A stretch of DNA of 55,594 nt from Bacteroidota bacterium (GTDB taxonomy: Bacteria > Bacteroidota > Bacteroidia > UKL13-3): contig JAIYDG010000532.1 in NCBI GenBank assembly GCA_027487625.1, forward strand, positions 1 through 55,594. The letters are read 5' to 3'. Numbering within the stretch: the stretch's first letter is position 1; each line of letters opens with the position of its first letter. Both the position numbers and the translations under genes were made by a program. Under the pieces are notes generated by a model. That model had not been told where the DNA came from. It made no database searches and saw only the letters and a program-made list of their open reading frames with translations. Positions 18,253 through 26,886 of the stretch are shown here, in pieces.

Positions 18253-20117
18253 TAGAAATACTTCCATTATTTATACTCTTACCATTGCTAGGCTTTGTTC
18301 TGAGTTTGTTGATTCCTGCAAAAAGTGAAAATTGGTTGTCGAGAATAGCTTTTACTATTACAGGTACACATTTCTTTCTGATTGTAGGGTTCATTATCTA
18401 TTGGTTATTCCACTCCTATCCTACTTTAAATATCAAAGAGTTGGTTTTGTTTAAAACACCAACCTATGAATTCTTTATTGATTTTTACTTCGATAAAGTA
18501 AGCGCGGTTTATTTGTTTGTAGGTGCCTTCTTAACTTTCTTGGTGACGCTCTATAGCAGAGATTACTTACACAGAGAGCCTGGTTATAAAAGGTTTTTTA
18601 ATACCATTCTGTTGTTTTATACAGGATATGTTTTAACCGTATTCTCTGGCAATTTAGAAACACTTTTTATTGGTTGGGAAATATTAGGAGTTACATCCTT
18701 TTTATTGATTGCATTTTACCGCGATAGGTATTTACCAGTAAAGAATGCTGTTAAGGTTTTTTCGGTGTATAGAATTGGCGATGTAGGTTTAATCTTAGCC
18801 ATGTGGATGAGTCACCATTTATTTCATGAAAACATCACCTTTCTCAAATTAAACAATGCTGAAATGGTGAATGAGCACTTTCAAAGTCACTCATTTATTG
18901 GTGTGTTTATAGCGATGATGATTTTGATGGCGGCCTGTGTAAAATCGGCACAGTTACCTTTTTCATCGTGGTTACCGAGAGCCATGGAAGGACCTACACC
19001 CAGCAGTGCCATATTTTACGGTTCATTATCGGTGCATATTGGTGTATTTTTATTACTCAGAACATTTCCTTTTTGGGAACATCAGTATTCGGTAAGGATT
19101 TTGTTTGGTTTAATAGGATTATCAACCTCCATAGTTGCTACATTTATTGCCCGGGTACAATCATCGGTTAAAACCCAAATTGCTTATTCCTCTATTGCAC
19201 AAATTGGATTAATCTTTATTGAAGTATCATTTGGTTTGAATGATTTGGCCTTGTATCATTTTGCAGGAAATGCCTTTCTGAGAACCTATCAATTATTGGT
19301 TTCTCCCTCTGTTGTCGCTTACAAAATAAGAGAACAGTTTTATCATTTTGTACCTAGGAAACAAACATTAGAAGATTCTTTTCCAAAACGAATTGAGTAT
19401 TCATTTTACATACTTTCTTTAAAGGAATGGAACCTAGATACTTTTATGTACAAGTATTATTGGAATCCGTTTAAATGGGCAGGAAACAGATTGAGTTTTC
19501 TTAGCTTCAACAAAGCCTTATATTTATTTGTACCAGCTTACCTACTTGCTTTAATTACTTCATTTTACCAAGATGATATTCCTGTTTATATCCATCACTA
19601 TTTAGCAGAAATTTTTGCTTTAATAGGATTATTAATGGTGTTAAAAGCATTTACAGAAAGAAGGCAAACCTTTTTGAGCTGGTTTCTGGTAATATTTAAT
19701 CACTTCTGGGTAGCATTGGCTATCTCCTTTAATGAGCATTTTGGGTGGAAAGAGACCGTATTTTATTTAGGCGGAATAACTATTGCCGGAACACTTGGAT
19801 TTATCATTCTTAGAAGGATGAAAAAGCTAGAAGGGAATATTGACTTAGATAGTTTTCATGGTCATGTTTTGAAGCATCCTAAAATGGCTTTATTTATGCT
19901 GATTGCTTGTCTTGGTGTTTCAGGATTTCCCATAACTCCAACTTTCATTGGTGAAGATTTAATCTTTAGTCATATACATGAAAACCAAATTGTTTTGGCA
20001 GTTATGGCATCCTTTAGTTTTATTGTAGATGGCATTGCACTCATCAGAATTTATGCACGTGTGTTTTTAGGGCCACACTTAAAGTCTCCGGAAGACGCGC
20101 CTTATAGATCTTCATAA
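18249..20117 (+). CDS. dabB: DabB, NuoL/MrpA-like proton-conducting membrane subunit
   Basis: 622 aa with about 15 hydrophobic segments, homologous to the proton-conducting antiporter-like subunits of complex I. The core reads 'KSAQLPFSSWLPRAMEGPTPSSAIFYGSLSVHIGVFLLLR'. The second half of that motif differs from true NuoL ('SALIHAATMVTAG' type), as expected of DabB. There are no other complex I genes nearby and it is translationally coupled to dabA, so it should supply ion-gradient energy to DabA rather than act in respiration. It is somewhat longer than many DabB proteins because of a C-terminal region with further membrane segments. Confidence 0.92.
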   Translation: MIEILPLFILLPLLGFVLSLLIPAKSENWLSRIAFTITGTHFFLIVGFIIYWLFHSYPTLNIKELVLFKTPTYEFFIDFYFDKVSAVYLFVGAFLTFLVTLYSRDYLHREPGYKRFFNTILLFYTGYVLTVFSGNLETLFIGWEILGVTSFLLIAFYRDRYLPVKNAVKVFSVYRIGDVGLILAMWMSHHLFHENITFLKLNNAEMVNEHFQSHSFIGVFIAMMILMAACVKSAQLPFSSWLPRAMEGPTPSSAIFYGSLSVHIGVFLLLRTFPFWEHQYSVRILFGLIGLSTSIVATFIARVQSSVKTQIAYSSIAQIGLIFIEVSFGLNDLALYHFAGNAFLRTYQLLVSPSVVAYKIREQFYHFVPRKQTLEDSFPKRIEYSFYILSLKEWNLDTFMYKYYWNPFKWAGNRLSFLSFNKALYLFVPAYLLALITSFYQDDIPVYIHHYLAEIFALIGLLMVLKAFTERRQTFLSWFLVIFNHFWVALAISFNEHFGWKETVFYLGGITIAGTLGFIILRRMKKLEGNIDLDSFHGHVLKHPKMALFMLIACLGVSGFPITPTFIGEDLIFSHIHENQIVLAVMASFSFIVDGIALIRIYARVFLGPHLKSPEDAPYRSS

Positions 20118-20136
20118 TTATTTAATTTAAAATCAA

Positions 20137-21789
20137 ATGACTTCACAAAAAATAGATTTCAATTATCTTTCAGATAGTTTAAAAAAACATTGGAAACAGG
20201 ATTTAAGTTCTGGTTTTATTATTTCACTTATTGCCCTGCCTTTATGTTTAGGTATTGCAATGGCAAGTGGCGTTCCTCCTATGGCCGGTTTAATTGCCGG
20301 AATTGTTGGTGGATTATTCTTAAGTTTCACAGGTGGTTCCTATTTAACAATTAATGGACCAGCCGCTGGTCTTGCAGTTATTGTTCTTAGCAGCATGGAA
20401 GGCTTTAAACAAATGGCCCCCGCCGGATTGACACCTGAACAAATAGAAATGTTTGCCTATCAAAACACACTGGCTGTTGGATTGGCCTGCGGTGCTTTAC
20501 AAATTTTATTTGGATTGGTAAAAGCCGGAGTGCTCAGTAATTTCTTTCCATCATCTGTGGTTCATGGAATGTTGGCAGCCATAGGAATCATGATTTTCTC
20601 GAAGCAAATTCATACCGCTGTAGGTGTTAAACCTGAAGGAAAAGAAATGTTAGAAATCATAGCAGCTATTCCTCACAGTATCATGAATATGAATCCAGAT
20701 ATTGCTATTATTTCAGGAATTAGTTTAGCTATTCTAATTGGTTTACCTCTCATTAAAAACAACTTCATAAGAAAATTACCAGCACCTTTAATTGTAATTC
20801 TGATTGCCATTCCTTTGGGTCATTATTTCGATCTTGAACATGAACATAAATACTTGTTTCTGGATGAACATGTATATACTTTAGGACCTAAGTTTTTAGT
20901 GACATTACCTAATAATATTCTTGATGGAATTGTAATGCCAAGATTTGACTATTTGTTTACTGGATTTGGTATTCAAATGATTATCACCTATGCATTGGTT
21001 GCAAGCCTTGAATCACTATTAACGGCAGCAGCCATTGATAAACTTGATCCATTAAAAAGAACTTCCAACTTTAATAGAGAATTGTATTCAAAAGGCGGTG
21101 GAAATATGCTTTCTAGTTTATTAGGAGGATTACCCATTATAGCTGAAGTAGTAAGAAGTTCTGCCAATTTAAACAATGGTGCCAAATCACCCTGGGCTAA
21201 CTTTTTTCATGGATTGTTTTTGTTAATTTTCGTATTGTTTTTAGGTGGAATTATACATCAAATACCATTAGCAGCTTTGGCATCTATGTTGATGGTTACA
21301 GGTTATAAATTAGCAGCACCAAGAGAGTTCTTCAAAACCTATAAAGCCGGAAAAGAACAACTAGCCATTTTTGTTTCAACGATTATTTTCACTTTAGCAA
21401 CAGATTTATTGATTGGAATTTTGGCCGGTATCATCATTAAACTCATCATCCATATTTACAATGGAATTCCATTAAAAAGTTTGTTCAAACCTTTCCTAAC
21501 TATTGATATCATTGATGAAGAAAATTACCATGTAGATGTTGAACACAGTGCTGTTTTCAGTAATTATATCGGATTTAAAAAGCAGTTGATGAAGCTTCCC
21601 AATGGTAAAAATATTGTTGTAGATTTTGAAAATACCGTTTTGGTAGACCATACCGTAATGGAGAACCTTCATGATATTCAGCATAACTATGAACGAAATG
21701 GCGGCACCTTTAAGATTATTGGTTTGCATGATCATAAGCCATTATCAGCACATCCACATGCATCAAGAAAAAATAAAAGCAAGAAGTAA
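20137..21789 (+). CDS. SulP family anion (probable bicarbonate) transporter
   Basis: 550 aa. Residues 1 to about 440 are a SulP membrane domain ('SGFIISLIALPLCLGIAMASGVPPMAGLIAGIVGG', 'GGSYLTINGPAAGLAVIV', 'GGLPIIAEVVRSSANLNNGAKSPWAN'). The end is a STAS-like domain ('VEHSAVFSNYIGFKKQL' to 'GGTFKIIGLHDH') with a histidine-rich tail. SulP proteins carry sulfate, bicarbonate or other anions. Its place 19 bp after dabB argues for bicarbonate, like cyanobacterial BicA, though that is inferred from context. Confidence 0.9.
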   Translation: MTSQKIDFNYLSDSLKKHWKQDLSSGFIISLIALPLCLGIAMASGVPPMAGLIAGIVGGLFLSFTGGSYLTINGPAAGLAVIVLSSMEGFKQMAPAGLTPEQIEMFAYQNTLAVGLACGALQILFGLVKAGVLSNFFPSSVVHGMLAAIGIMIFSKQIHTAVGVKPEGKEMLEIIAAIPHSIMNMNPDIAIISGISLAILIGLPLIKNNFIRKLPAPLIVILIAIPLGHYFDLEHEHKYLFLDEHVYTLGPKFLVTLPNNILDGIVMPRFDYLFTGFGIQMIITYALVASLESLLTAAAIDKLDPLKRTSNFNRELYSKGGGNMLSSLLGGLPIIAEVVRSSANLNNGAKSPWANFFHGLFLLIFVLFLGGIIHQIPLAALASMLMVTGYKLAAPREFFKTYKAGKEQLAIFVSTIIFTLATDLLIGILAGIIIKLIIHIYNGIPLKSLFKPFLTIDIIDEENYHVDVEHSAVFSNYIGFKKQLMKLPNGKNIVVDFENTVLVDHTVMENLHDIQHNYERNGGTFKIIGLHDHKPLSAHPHASRKNKSKK

Positions 21790-21790
21790 A

Positions 21791-23113
21791 ATGAAACAAG
21801 CAAAAGTAAACACTTGGCTTTTGCTTGTTCTTCTTAACTCCTTCTATTTCATTTCGTTTTCTCAAACAAATAAAAACGGCGATTTACAAGTCTCGTTAAA
21901 TGAGACAAGCACTCGTTATTTTAAATTTACACTTACCTCACAAGTATGGATGCGTTATTTGGAGAGCAATCCTGGTAGCACTTTGTTTGGTTATGAAAAG
22001 AAAAACGGATTAGATATAGGTATTAGAAGAACAAGGATTCAAGCCTTCGGAATGGTTCAGGAAAGAACCTTTCTTTACACACAATTTGGCATCAACAATT
22101 TTAGTTTTAACTCATCAAGAAAAGCACCAATTTTCTTTCATGATATAAGTGCAGAATATTATGTTCACAAAAGAAGTTTGCATTTAGGAGCTGGACTAAG
22201 TGGTTGGGGCGGATTTGCACGATTCAGTTCACCCGCAGCAGCTAGTATCATGGGTTATGATGCACCACTTTTTGAACAAAACACCAATGATGTCAGCGAC
22301 CAATTTCTCAGGAAACTGGGCGTTTATGCTAAAGGTAAAATTGGCAAACTCGATTATAGAATGATGTTATCAAACCCAATGTCGGTGCAAAACAGCAGCA
22401 ATGTGAAAGCTATCAATTACCGTTCAGATTTTTCGATGAAAGCTCCGAACCTGCAACAAAGTGCTTATTTCATGTATCAGTTTTGGGATGAAGAAAGTAA
22501 TCTCACACCCTATACAACAGGAACTTATATTGGAAACAAAAGGGTTTTCAATATTGGATTAGGAGGGCAATACCAAAAAAATGCGATGTGGCATTTGAAT
22601 GATAGTTTGAAGAAAGATACTATTGAAGAGGATTTGCGATGCTTAGCTTTGGATGTATATTATGATGCACCGCTAGGAAAAAATCATTCAGCTATCAGTC
22701 TTTATGCTGCATTGGTTCATACCGGATTTGGCAAAAGCTATATCAGAAACTTAGGCCCCATGAATCCATATGATGGTATGCTGAGTAGCTCTAACAATGC
22801 CAATGGACCAGGTTCTGCATTTCCGATGTATGGAACCGGTAATGTATTATACTTTCAGGGAGGTTATTTACTTCCACAAAAAGATCCTAAAAAAGAAACA
22901 AGGTATATGCCTTATTTGATGTTGATGCATGCCAATTATGAGCAGTTAAAACAAAGTATGAATGTATTTGATATTGGTTTGAATATTTTCTTACATCAAC
23001 ATAAAACCAAACTTAGCATCAACTACCAAAACAGACCAGTGTTTAACAAAAACACTTGGAAAGAAGATGAACGAAAAAGTATGGTGGTAGTGCAGTGGCA
23101 GGTGGCGATATGA
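21791..23113 (+). CDS. Outer-membrane porin-like protein, last gene of the DAB-SulP operon
   Basis: 440 aa. ATG at 21791, one base after the SulP stop, opens a signal peptide ('MKQAKVNTWLLLVLLNSFYFISFSQ'); the track's start at 21671 overlaps sulP and is not credible. The mature part alternates polar and aromatic residues as in 16- to 18-strand porins ('LTSQVWMRYLESNPG', 'RRTRIQAFGMVQERTFLYTQFGINNFSF') and ends 'MVVVQWQVAI' like a final beta-strand. It probably lets bicarbonate or another anion cross the outer membrane for the transporters encoded upstream. A diverged copy of its last 25 codons survives at 25143-25217. Confidence 0.78.
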   Translation: MKQAKVNTWLLLVLLNSFYFISFSQTNKNGDLQVSLNETSTRYFKFTLTSQVWMRYLESNPGSTLFGYEKKNGLDIGIRRTRIQAFGMVQERTFLYTQFGINNFSFNSSRKAPIFFHDISAEYYVHKRSLHLGAGLSGWGGFARFSSPAAASIMGYDAPLFEQNTNDVSDQFLRKLGVYAKGKIGKLDYRMMLSNPMSVQNSSNVKAINYRSDFSMKAPNLQQSAYFMYQFWDEESNLTPYTTGTYIGNKRVFNIGLGGQYQKNAMWHLNDSLKKDTIEEDLRCLALDVYYDAPLGKNHSAISLYAALVHTGFGKSYIRNLGPMNPYDGMLSSSNNANGPGSAFPMYGTGNVLYFQGGYLLPQKDPKKETRYMPYLMLMHANYEQLKQSMNVFDIGLNIFLHQHKTKLSINYQNRPVFNKNTWKEDERKSMVVVQWQVAI

Positions 23114-23262
23114 TAGGGAGAATAGAACTTACGAAAACTTAAGGTTGGCAAACAATGTTATTTTTTATCATTATGTGCAGATTAAAATATTCAAATTTAA
23201 CATAGAAATAATTGAATTTGAACTAAGAATAACAAATCAAATTTACTTATAAGTGTTAGATA

Positions 23263-23396
23263 GGGCCTGCTGAAAAAGACAGAAACGAATTTTAATTGAT
23301 GCATGGATTTTAAAGTAATAATTCTTAAAACCTTGCAATTAAATTATTAAAATAAAGTCTAATTGGGGCCTGCTGAAAAAGATTTTCAGCAAGCCC
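23263..23396. mobile_element. MITE-like 134-bp element with inverted ends
   Basis: The left end GGGCCTGCTGAAAA (23263-23276) is the reverse complement, bar one base, of the right end TTTTCAGCAAGCCC (23383-23396). TA flanks both ends. A second direct copy of the left end at 23366-23379 makes a 31-nt hairpin with the right end. It has no coding capacity. The right end touches the stop codon of the DUF4143 ATPase gene. It looks like a non-autonomous IS derivative; I cannot assign a family. Confidence 0.5.
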
Positions 23397-24703
23397 TAAA
23401 TAAGCTTAATTAAATCCATCGTATAATCCGAAAGAAAAAGAGGAATATTTAATAATCCATCTTGATAAGAAAGATTTTTCAAAGAGTAACGTATACGTAG
23501 TTTAGGATTAAATTTTTGATGATATAATTGCAGACTTCTGCTTTTTATATTTTCATCACTTTTTACCTCAAATGGTATATTTTCATTTTCATATTGAATT
23601 AAAAAATCAATTTCAGCTGTATTTCCAGATGTCCAATACCGAGGAATATCATCAAATTGAGCCACCAAACTTTGTAAGATATAATTTTCCGTCATTGCCC
23701 CTTTAAATTCAGTAAACAAACGAGAGCCTTCAACATAAGCAAGCGGCGAAAGCTTTGCCATTTTTCGGATTATTCCAACATCTAATGCATACATTTTAAA
23801 AGCGCTTTCATCATCATAGGCAAGAAGGGGGATTGAGGGTTTTGAAACTAATTTCACTTGATAAACCAAACCTGCACGGATTAACCATTGTATTGCATCC
23901 TCATATTCTCTAGCTCTTGCGCCCGTTCTAACTAATTGATAAATGAACTTTTTATTTTCACGAGAAAGTTGGCTTGGCAAAGAGTGAAAAACATAACCAA
24001 TTTTTGCCACATCGCTCATTACTGGATGTTTTGCAAAATCACCATGGTATGACAAAATTAAGTTCTGTAAAACATTTTCACAAACCTCAAAATTGTTATT
24101 TTGATTAAATGCATTTAGAACTGCAGGCATTCCTCCAGTGATCAGGTATCTTTTAAAATTATCTAACAAGTCATTAAAAAAATACTCAGAAATAGGCTCA
24201 ATAGTTTTTATTTGATTAATAAACCCAGATAATTTATCATTCCAATATGGCAAAACCTCCCTAAATGATAAGGGATAAAGTGTTAAAAAGGCTACCTTTC
24301 CAACAGGAAAGGAAGTTCCAGAATTTAAAACAATTCCTAGTAATGAACCCGCACAAACAATAGGAATTTCAGGCCTTTTTTCAGCAAAATATTTTAATGT
24401 GTTTAAGGCTTCAGAACATTCCTGAATTTCATCAAAAATTACGAGCGTTTCGGCATCAATTTTCTCACCACTAACAAGAGAAAGAGAATGTATTATTCTG
24501 TCTACATCTTTATTCAGGGTAAAAAACTCTTTTAGCTCTGGACGCTCATCAAAATTAAAATAAACATAATTCTTAAACTGGTTTTTACCAAACCACTTCA
24601 TGAGGTAGGTTTTACCAACTTGCCTCGCACCTTGAATAATTAAAGGCAACCTATTTGGATTATTTTTCCAACTTTGGAGTGCTTTTTGTAAAATTCTTTC
24701 CAT
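23396..24703 (-). CDS. AAA ATPase with DUF4143 C-terminal domain
   Basis: 435 aa. Walker A 'GARQVGKTYLMKWFG' near residue 25, Walker B 'LVIFDEIQEC' near residue 88, then a DUF4143 region with 'VEGSRLFTEFKGAMTENYILQSL' and a nuclease-like end ('RYWTSGNTAEIDFLIQYENENIPFEVKSDEN'). These proteins are widespread, patchily distributed and of uncertain function; the PD-(D/E)xK-like pattern E-D-EVK near the end suggests nucleic-acid-related activity. It is complete and isolated between a MITE-like hairpin and a gene scar, which fits an accessory gene. Confidence 0.87.
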   Translation of the reverse strand: MERILQKALQSWKNNPNRLPLIIQGARQVGKTYLMKWFGKNQFKNYVYFNFDERPELKEFFTLNKDVDRIIHSLSLVSGEKIDAETLVIFDEIQECSEALNTLKYFAEKRPEIPIVCAGSLLGIVLNSGTSFPVGKVAFLTLYPLSFREVLPYWNDKLSGFINQIKTIEPISEYFFNDLLDNFKRYLITGGMPAVLNAFNQNNNFEVCENVLQNLILSYHGDFAKHPVMSDVAKIGYVFHSLPSQLSRENKKFIYQLVRTGARAREYEDAIQWLIRAGLVYQVKLVSKPSIPLLAYDDESAFKMYALDVGIIRKMAKLSPLAYVEGSRLFTEFKGAMTENYILQSLVAQFDDIPRYWTSGNTAEIDFLIQYENENIPFEVKSDENIKSRSLQLYHQKFNPKLRIRYSLKNLSYQDGLLNIPLFLSDYTMDLIKLI

Positions 24704-24897
24704 TTATAAGTGGGTTTTTTGTGATAATTATCACAATTATAACACTTATTATTGGATTTAACGATTGAAAATTTTAAGTTTCTAAGCAAAATAAACGTTA
24801 AAATCAACTAATAGTCAATAATTTATACCCAAAAACTTGTCAATGATAATCGAATAATTTCCAAATCTGATGCAGCTTCCAGAATTCCCCTCACTAG

Positions 24898-24927
24898 AAA
24901 GGCGGCCCTTTACAGCCGCCTTTTCTT
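24898..24927 (-). terminator. Terminator downstream of the hydrolase remnant
   Basis: AAAGGCGGC (24898-24906) pairs with GCCGCCTTT (24915-24923) around an 8-nt loop, with T-rich flanks in both directions. It serves the minus-strand hydrolase remnant and could act bidirectionally. Its stem is identical to that of the terminator at 25246-25275. Confidence 0.8.
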
Positions 24928-24958
24928 TAACTTTATAAACCTGAACCAAAAAACTTTT

Positions 24959-25138
24959 CTAGTTAATGAAGTTTAATACTTCTTTGTTGAAGGTGTCGAA
25001 TCCTTCCCATTGCACAAAATGACCGGCTTTGGGTATCATCACCAATTTTGATTGGGGAATCTGCGCACAGCCAGCTTTGGCAATGGCTTCTGTGGTGCCT
25101 CCGTGTAAATACCTGTTTGGAATGAGGTTGTCGTTTTT
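24959..25138 (-). pseudogene. 3' remnant of an alpha/beta hydrolase gene
   Basis: About 58 C-terminal codons read 'NDNLIPNRYLHGGTTEAIAK' to 'MIPKAGHFVQWEGFDTFNKEVLNFIN' with a proper stop. 'GHF' carries the catalytic histidine of alpha/beta hydrolases, here without the nucleophile and acid of the rest of the enzyme. Upstream of residue ~58 the frame turns into the antisense of the porin fragment, so the track's 90-aa ORF is chimeric. It is the 3' half of a deletion scar. Confidence 0.75.
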
Positions 25139-25217
25139 GCCTGTCTTCAACAAAAACACCTGGGAAGTAGATGAAAGAAAAGGGATGGTGGTGGTACAGT
25201 GGCAGGTGGCGATATGA
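25139..25217 (+). pseudogene. 3' remnant of a paralogue of the DAB-operon porin
   Basis: Codes for 'VFNKNTWEVDERKGMVVVQWQVAI' plus TGA, aligned without gaps to the last 25 codons of the porin ending at 23113. About 10 of 75 bases differ, more than half of them silent third-position changes, so this was an independently evolving gene before truncation rather than a fresh duplication. It is followed by its own terminator. Confidence 0.8.
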
Positions 25218-25245
25218 TAAAACAAAAACATTACTATAAAACAAG

Positions 25246-25275
25246 AAAGGCGGCTTGATAAGGCCGCCTTTCAGT
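25246..25275. terminator. Terminator between porin remnant and 330-aa gene
   Basis: AAAGGCGGC (25246-25254) and GCCGCCTTT (25263-25271) form a GC-rich stem with an 8-nt loop. It can end the plus-strand porin remnant and the minus-strand gene ending at 25286. Confidence 0.8.
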
Positions 25276-25285
25276 TTGTAAATAT

Positions 25286-26278
25286 TTAATTTTTTGATGC
25301 CAGGTGAAATTTCTTTTCACTAATCATTTCTCCATTCAGGAATAATCTTAGAGCATAGGAACCTTGTTTAAATTCATCGGTTTTAAAGTCGATTTTTTGC
25401 TGATGTTTGCCTTTAGTCATGATTTTGTTTTTGATTAAATCACTGGCTTTATTGTTTTCAGGATCATACAAAATCAAAGATACTTTTCCGCTTTGTGGTA
25501 AATCGAACTGGTGATTGTGTTTTACCTGGTAAACCACTTTTTTATCTGGAGCACTTGCAATAGCTTCGGGTTCATTTACAGCAGCCACTTCTGGTTTAAC
25601 TTTGTTTTCTGAAGGAAATTCAGGCATTTCACTGATTACAGATTGTTCTTTTTGTTTAGGGAAATTTGGTTTCACTTTATTGTTTTCTAAACCACGAATG
25701 GTTTTGCTTTCATCAGCAGCTTCATTCACACCAATCTTAGTGAAAATTTCCTTCCATTGTTCGTTTCTGTTCCAGTCTTTAACTCCCATGTTTGCAACAG
25801 ATTCATGGTCGCTGATAACATAAATGGCTTCTTGAACACCTTCTCTGTCCCACAGTCCGTTTTTTTCTATTTCAGCGGCCAAGTTTTGTAAATCCTTATC
25901 AGCCATTTTACCAATACTAAATTGGTCGTTGGCTTTAGGCTTGGCGTCAAACTTTTCGCAACCCAGAGAGAAAATATCTTTGATTACAGTTGCAAAAGGA
26001 GGAACACGTATATACTCAGTTTTTGTAACCAATACATCGCGGGTTGATGATTCGTAAGCTATAAACCTGCGACCAGCTTCAACCTTTACGGCAATAGTAA
26101 AAGGTAGGGTATTTCTGATTTGTAAATTGGCTTGCTGGTAAGCAGCTTCATGACCTACAACCTTGATACTGATAGCTCTGTTTTTAAAAGCTTCGTTCAA
26201 GTTCATTAATACTTCGGCATTCGAAATTTTTGGAGAAAAGGCGGCCAACATGAGCCCGCATAACACTACACTTTTCAT
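25286..26278 (-). CDS. Exported protein of unknown function
   Basis: 330 aa with a signal peptide ('MKSVVLCGLMLAAFSPKISNA'). The N-terminal ~150 residues look like a beta-sandwich ('AISIKVVGHEAAYQQANLQIRNTLPFTIAVKVEAGRRF'), followed by an alpha-helical stretch with 'GLWDREGVQEAIYVISDHES', a low-complexity linker of about 70 residues, and a C-terminal beta domain ('GKVSLILYDPENNKASDLIKNK' to 'GSYALRLFLNGEMISEKKFHL') resembling an Ig-like or sorting-type fold without the T9SS 'YPNP' signature. Probably periplasmic. I do not recognise a family. Confidence 0.7.
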   Translation of the reverse strand: MKSVVLCGLMLAAFSPKISNAEVLMNLNEAFKNRAISIKVVGHEAAYQQANLQIRNTLPFTIAVKVEAGRRFIAYESSTRDVLVTKTEYIRVPPFATVIKDIFSLGCEKFDAKPKANDQFSIGKMADKDLQNLAAEIEKNGLWDREGVQEAIYVISDHESVANMGVKDWNRNEQWKEIFTKIGVNEAADESKTIRGLENNKVKPNFPKQKEQSVISEMPEFPSENKVKPEVAAVNEPEAIASAPDKKVVYQVKHNHQFDLPQSGKVSLILYDPENNKASDLIKNKIMTKGKHQQKIDFKTDEFKQGSYALRLFLNGEMISEKKFHLASKN

Positions 26279-26461
26279 AGCTTAAAGGGTTTAAGGGTGA
26301 ATAATGAGAAAAGTGTAGATTTACTTATTGCATATATTTTTGATTGATGTTGTTTAAAACGAGGAAGGATGATTTTAGTATAATTAAGGTTGATTTTTTT
26401 ATTTTATGGTGATTAAACATTTCGTTTTCAAGAGATTAAAATTATGCGTCTTAATACAATT

Positions 26462-26568
26462 TTTAGTTTTCTTGTTACAAGAACCATTTTACATAATTCA
26501 ACATTCCTTGTTATAATCCTTACTTTTTAGGCAAAAAGTAAGCAAAAACCTTTCATCATCGAAGGCGC
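26462..26568. repeat. Direct repeat copy A (partner 26781-26886)
   Basis: Runs from 'TTGTTACAAG' through 'CTTACTTTTTAGGCAAAAAGTAAG', an inverted repeat able to form a hairpin, to 'TTTCATCATCGAAGGCGC'. The second copy, about 319 bp downstream, preserves the same blocks with small changes inside the hairpin loop. Confidence 0.75.
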
Positions 26569-26591
26569 CTGCTTGGCTGCAAGGCCAACAC

Positions 26592-26720
26592 CTGATGCAA
26601 TCTGGCCTGCCGCTGATGCCTTTTCCGCTCCTGCGCTCCATGGTCTTTTTTAGAGTTTGGCCTTCCCTGCGGAAAATTCAAAAGGCGGCTTGGCGCACAA
26701 GGCCTTTCAGATTGCATCAG
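26592..26720. repeat. 129-bp block bounded by a perfect 13-bp inverted repeat
   Basis: CTGATGCAATCTG at 26592 and its exact reverse complement CAGATTGCATCAG at 26708. The interior is clearly GC-richer than the surroundings. It resembles a small foreign insertion or a structured DNA element. Confidence 0.65.
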
Positions 26721-26780
26721 CACGCGCTGACGATGATGAGGGATTCATTTTCATTGAAAAGATTTCAAATTCCAATTTGG

Positions 26781-26886
26781 TTTAGTTTCTTGTTACAAGT
26801 AAGTGTGATTTAGTAGAAGCATTTTGTTTTCTAATCCTTACTTTTTGGAAAAAAAGTAAGCAAAATTCTTTCATCATCGAAGGCGC
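26781..26886. repeat. Direct repeat copy B (partner 26462-26568)
   Basis: Same order of blocks as copy A: 'TTGTTACAAG', the 'CTTACTTTTT...AAAAAGTAAG' hairpin and 'TTTCATCATCGAAGGCGC'. Confidence 0.75.

Noticed and set aside
18249-20117. Complex I subunit NuoL
   Set aside because: No other nuo genes are present, the core motif is of the DabB type, and it overlaps dabA.
23366-23396. Hairpin as a terminator of the DUF4143 ATPase gene
   Set aside because: The stem is strong but no T-run follows on either strand, and its sequence matches the inverted ends of the MITE-like element.
24959-25244. Overlapping 90-, 93- and 62-aa ORFs
   Set aside because: They are chimeras of sense and antisense across the hydrolase/porin scar; only the 3' portions noted as pseudogenes are homologous to real genes.
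26595-26813. 72-aa ORF in the repeat locus
   Set aside because: It lies inside the inverted-repeat block and copy B of the direct repeat, with no protein-like composition, signal or domain.
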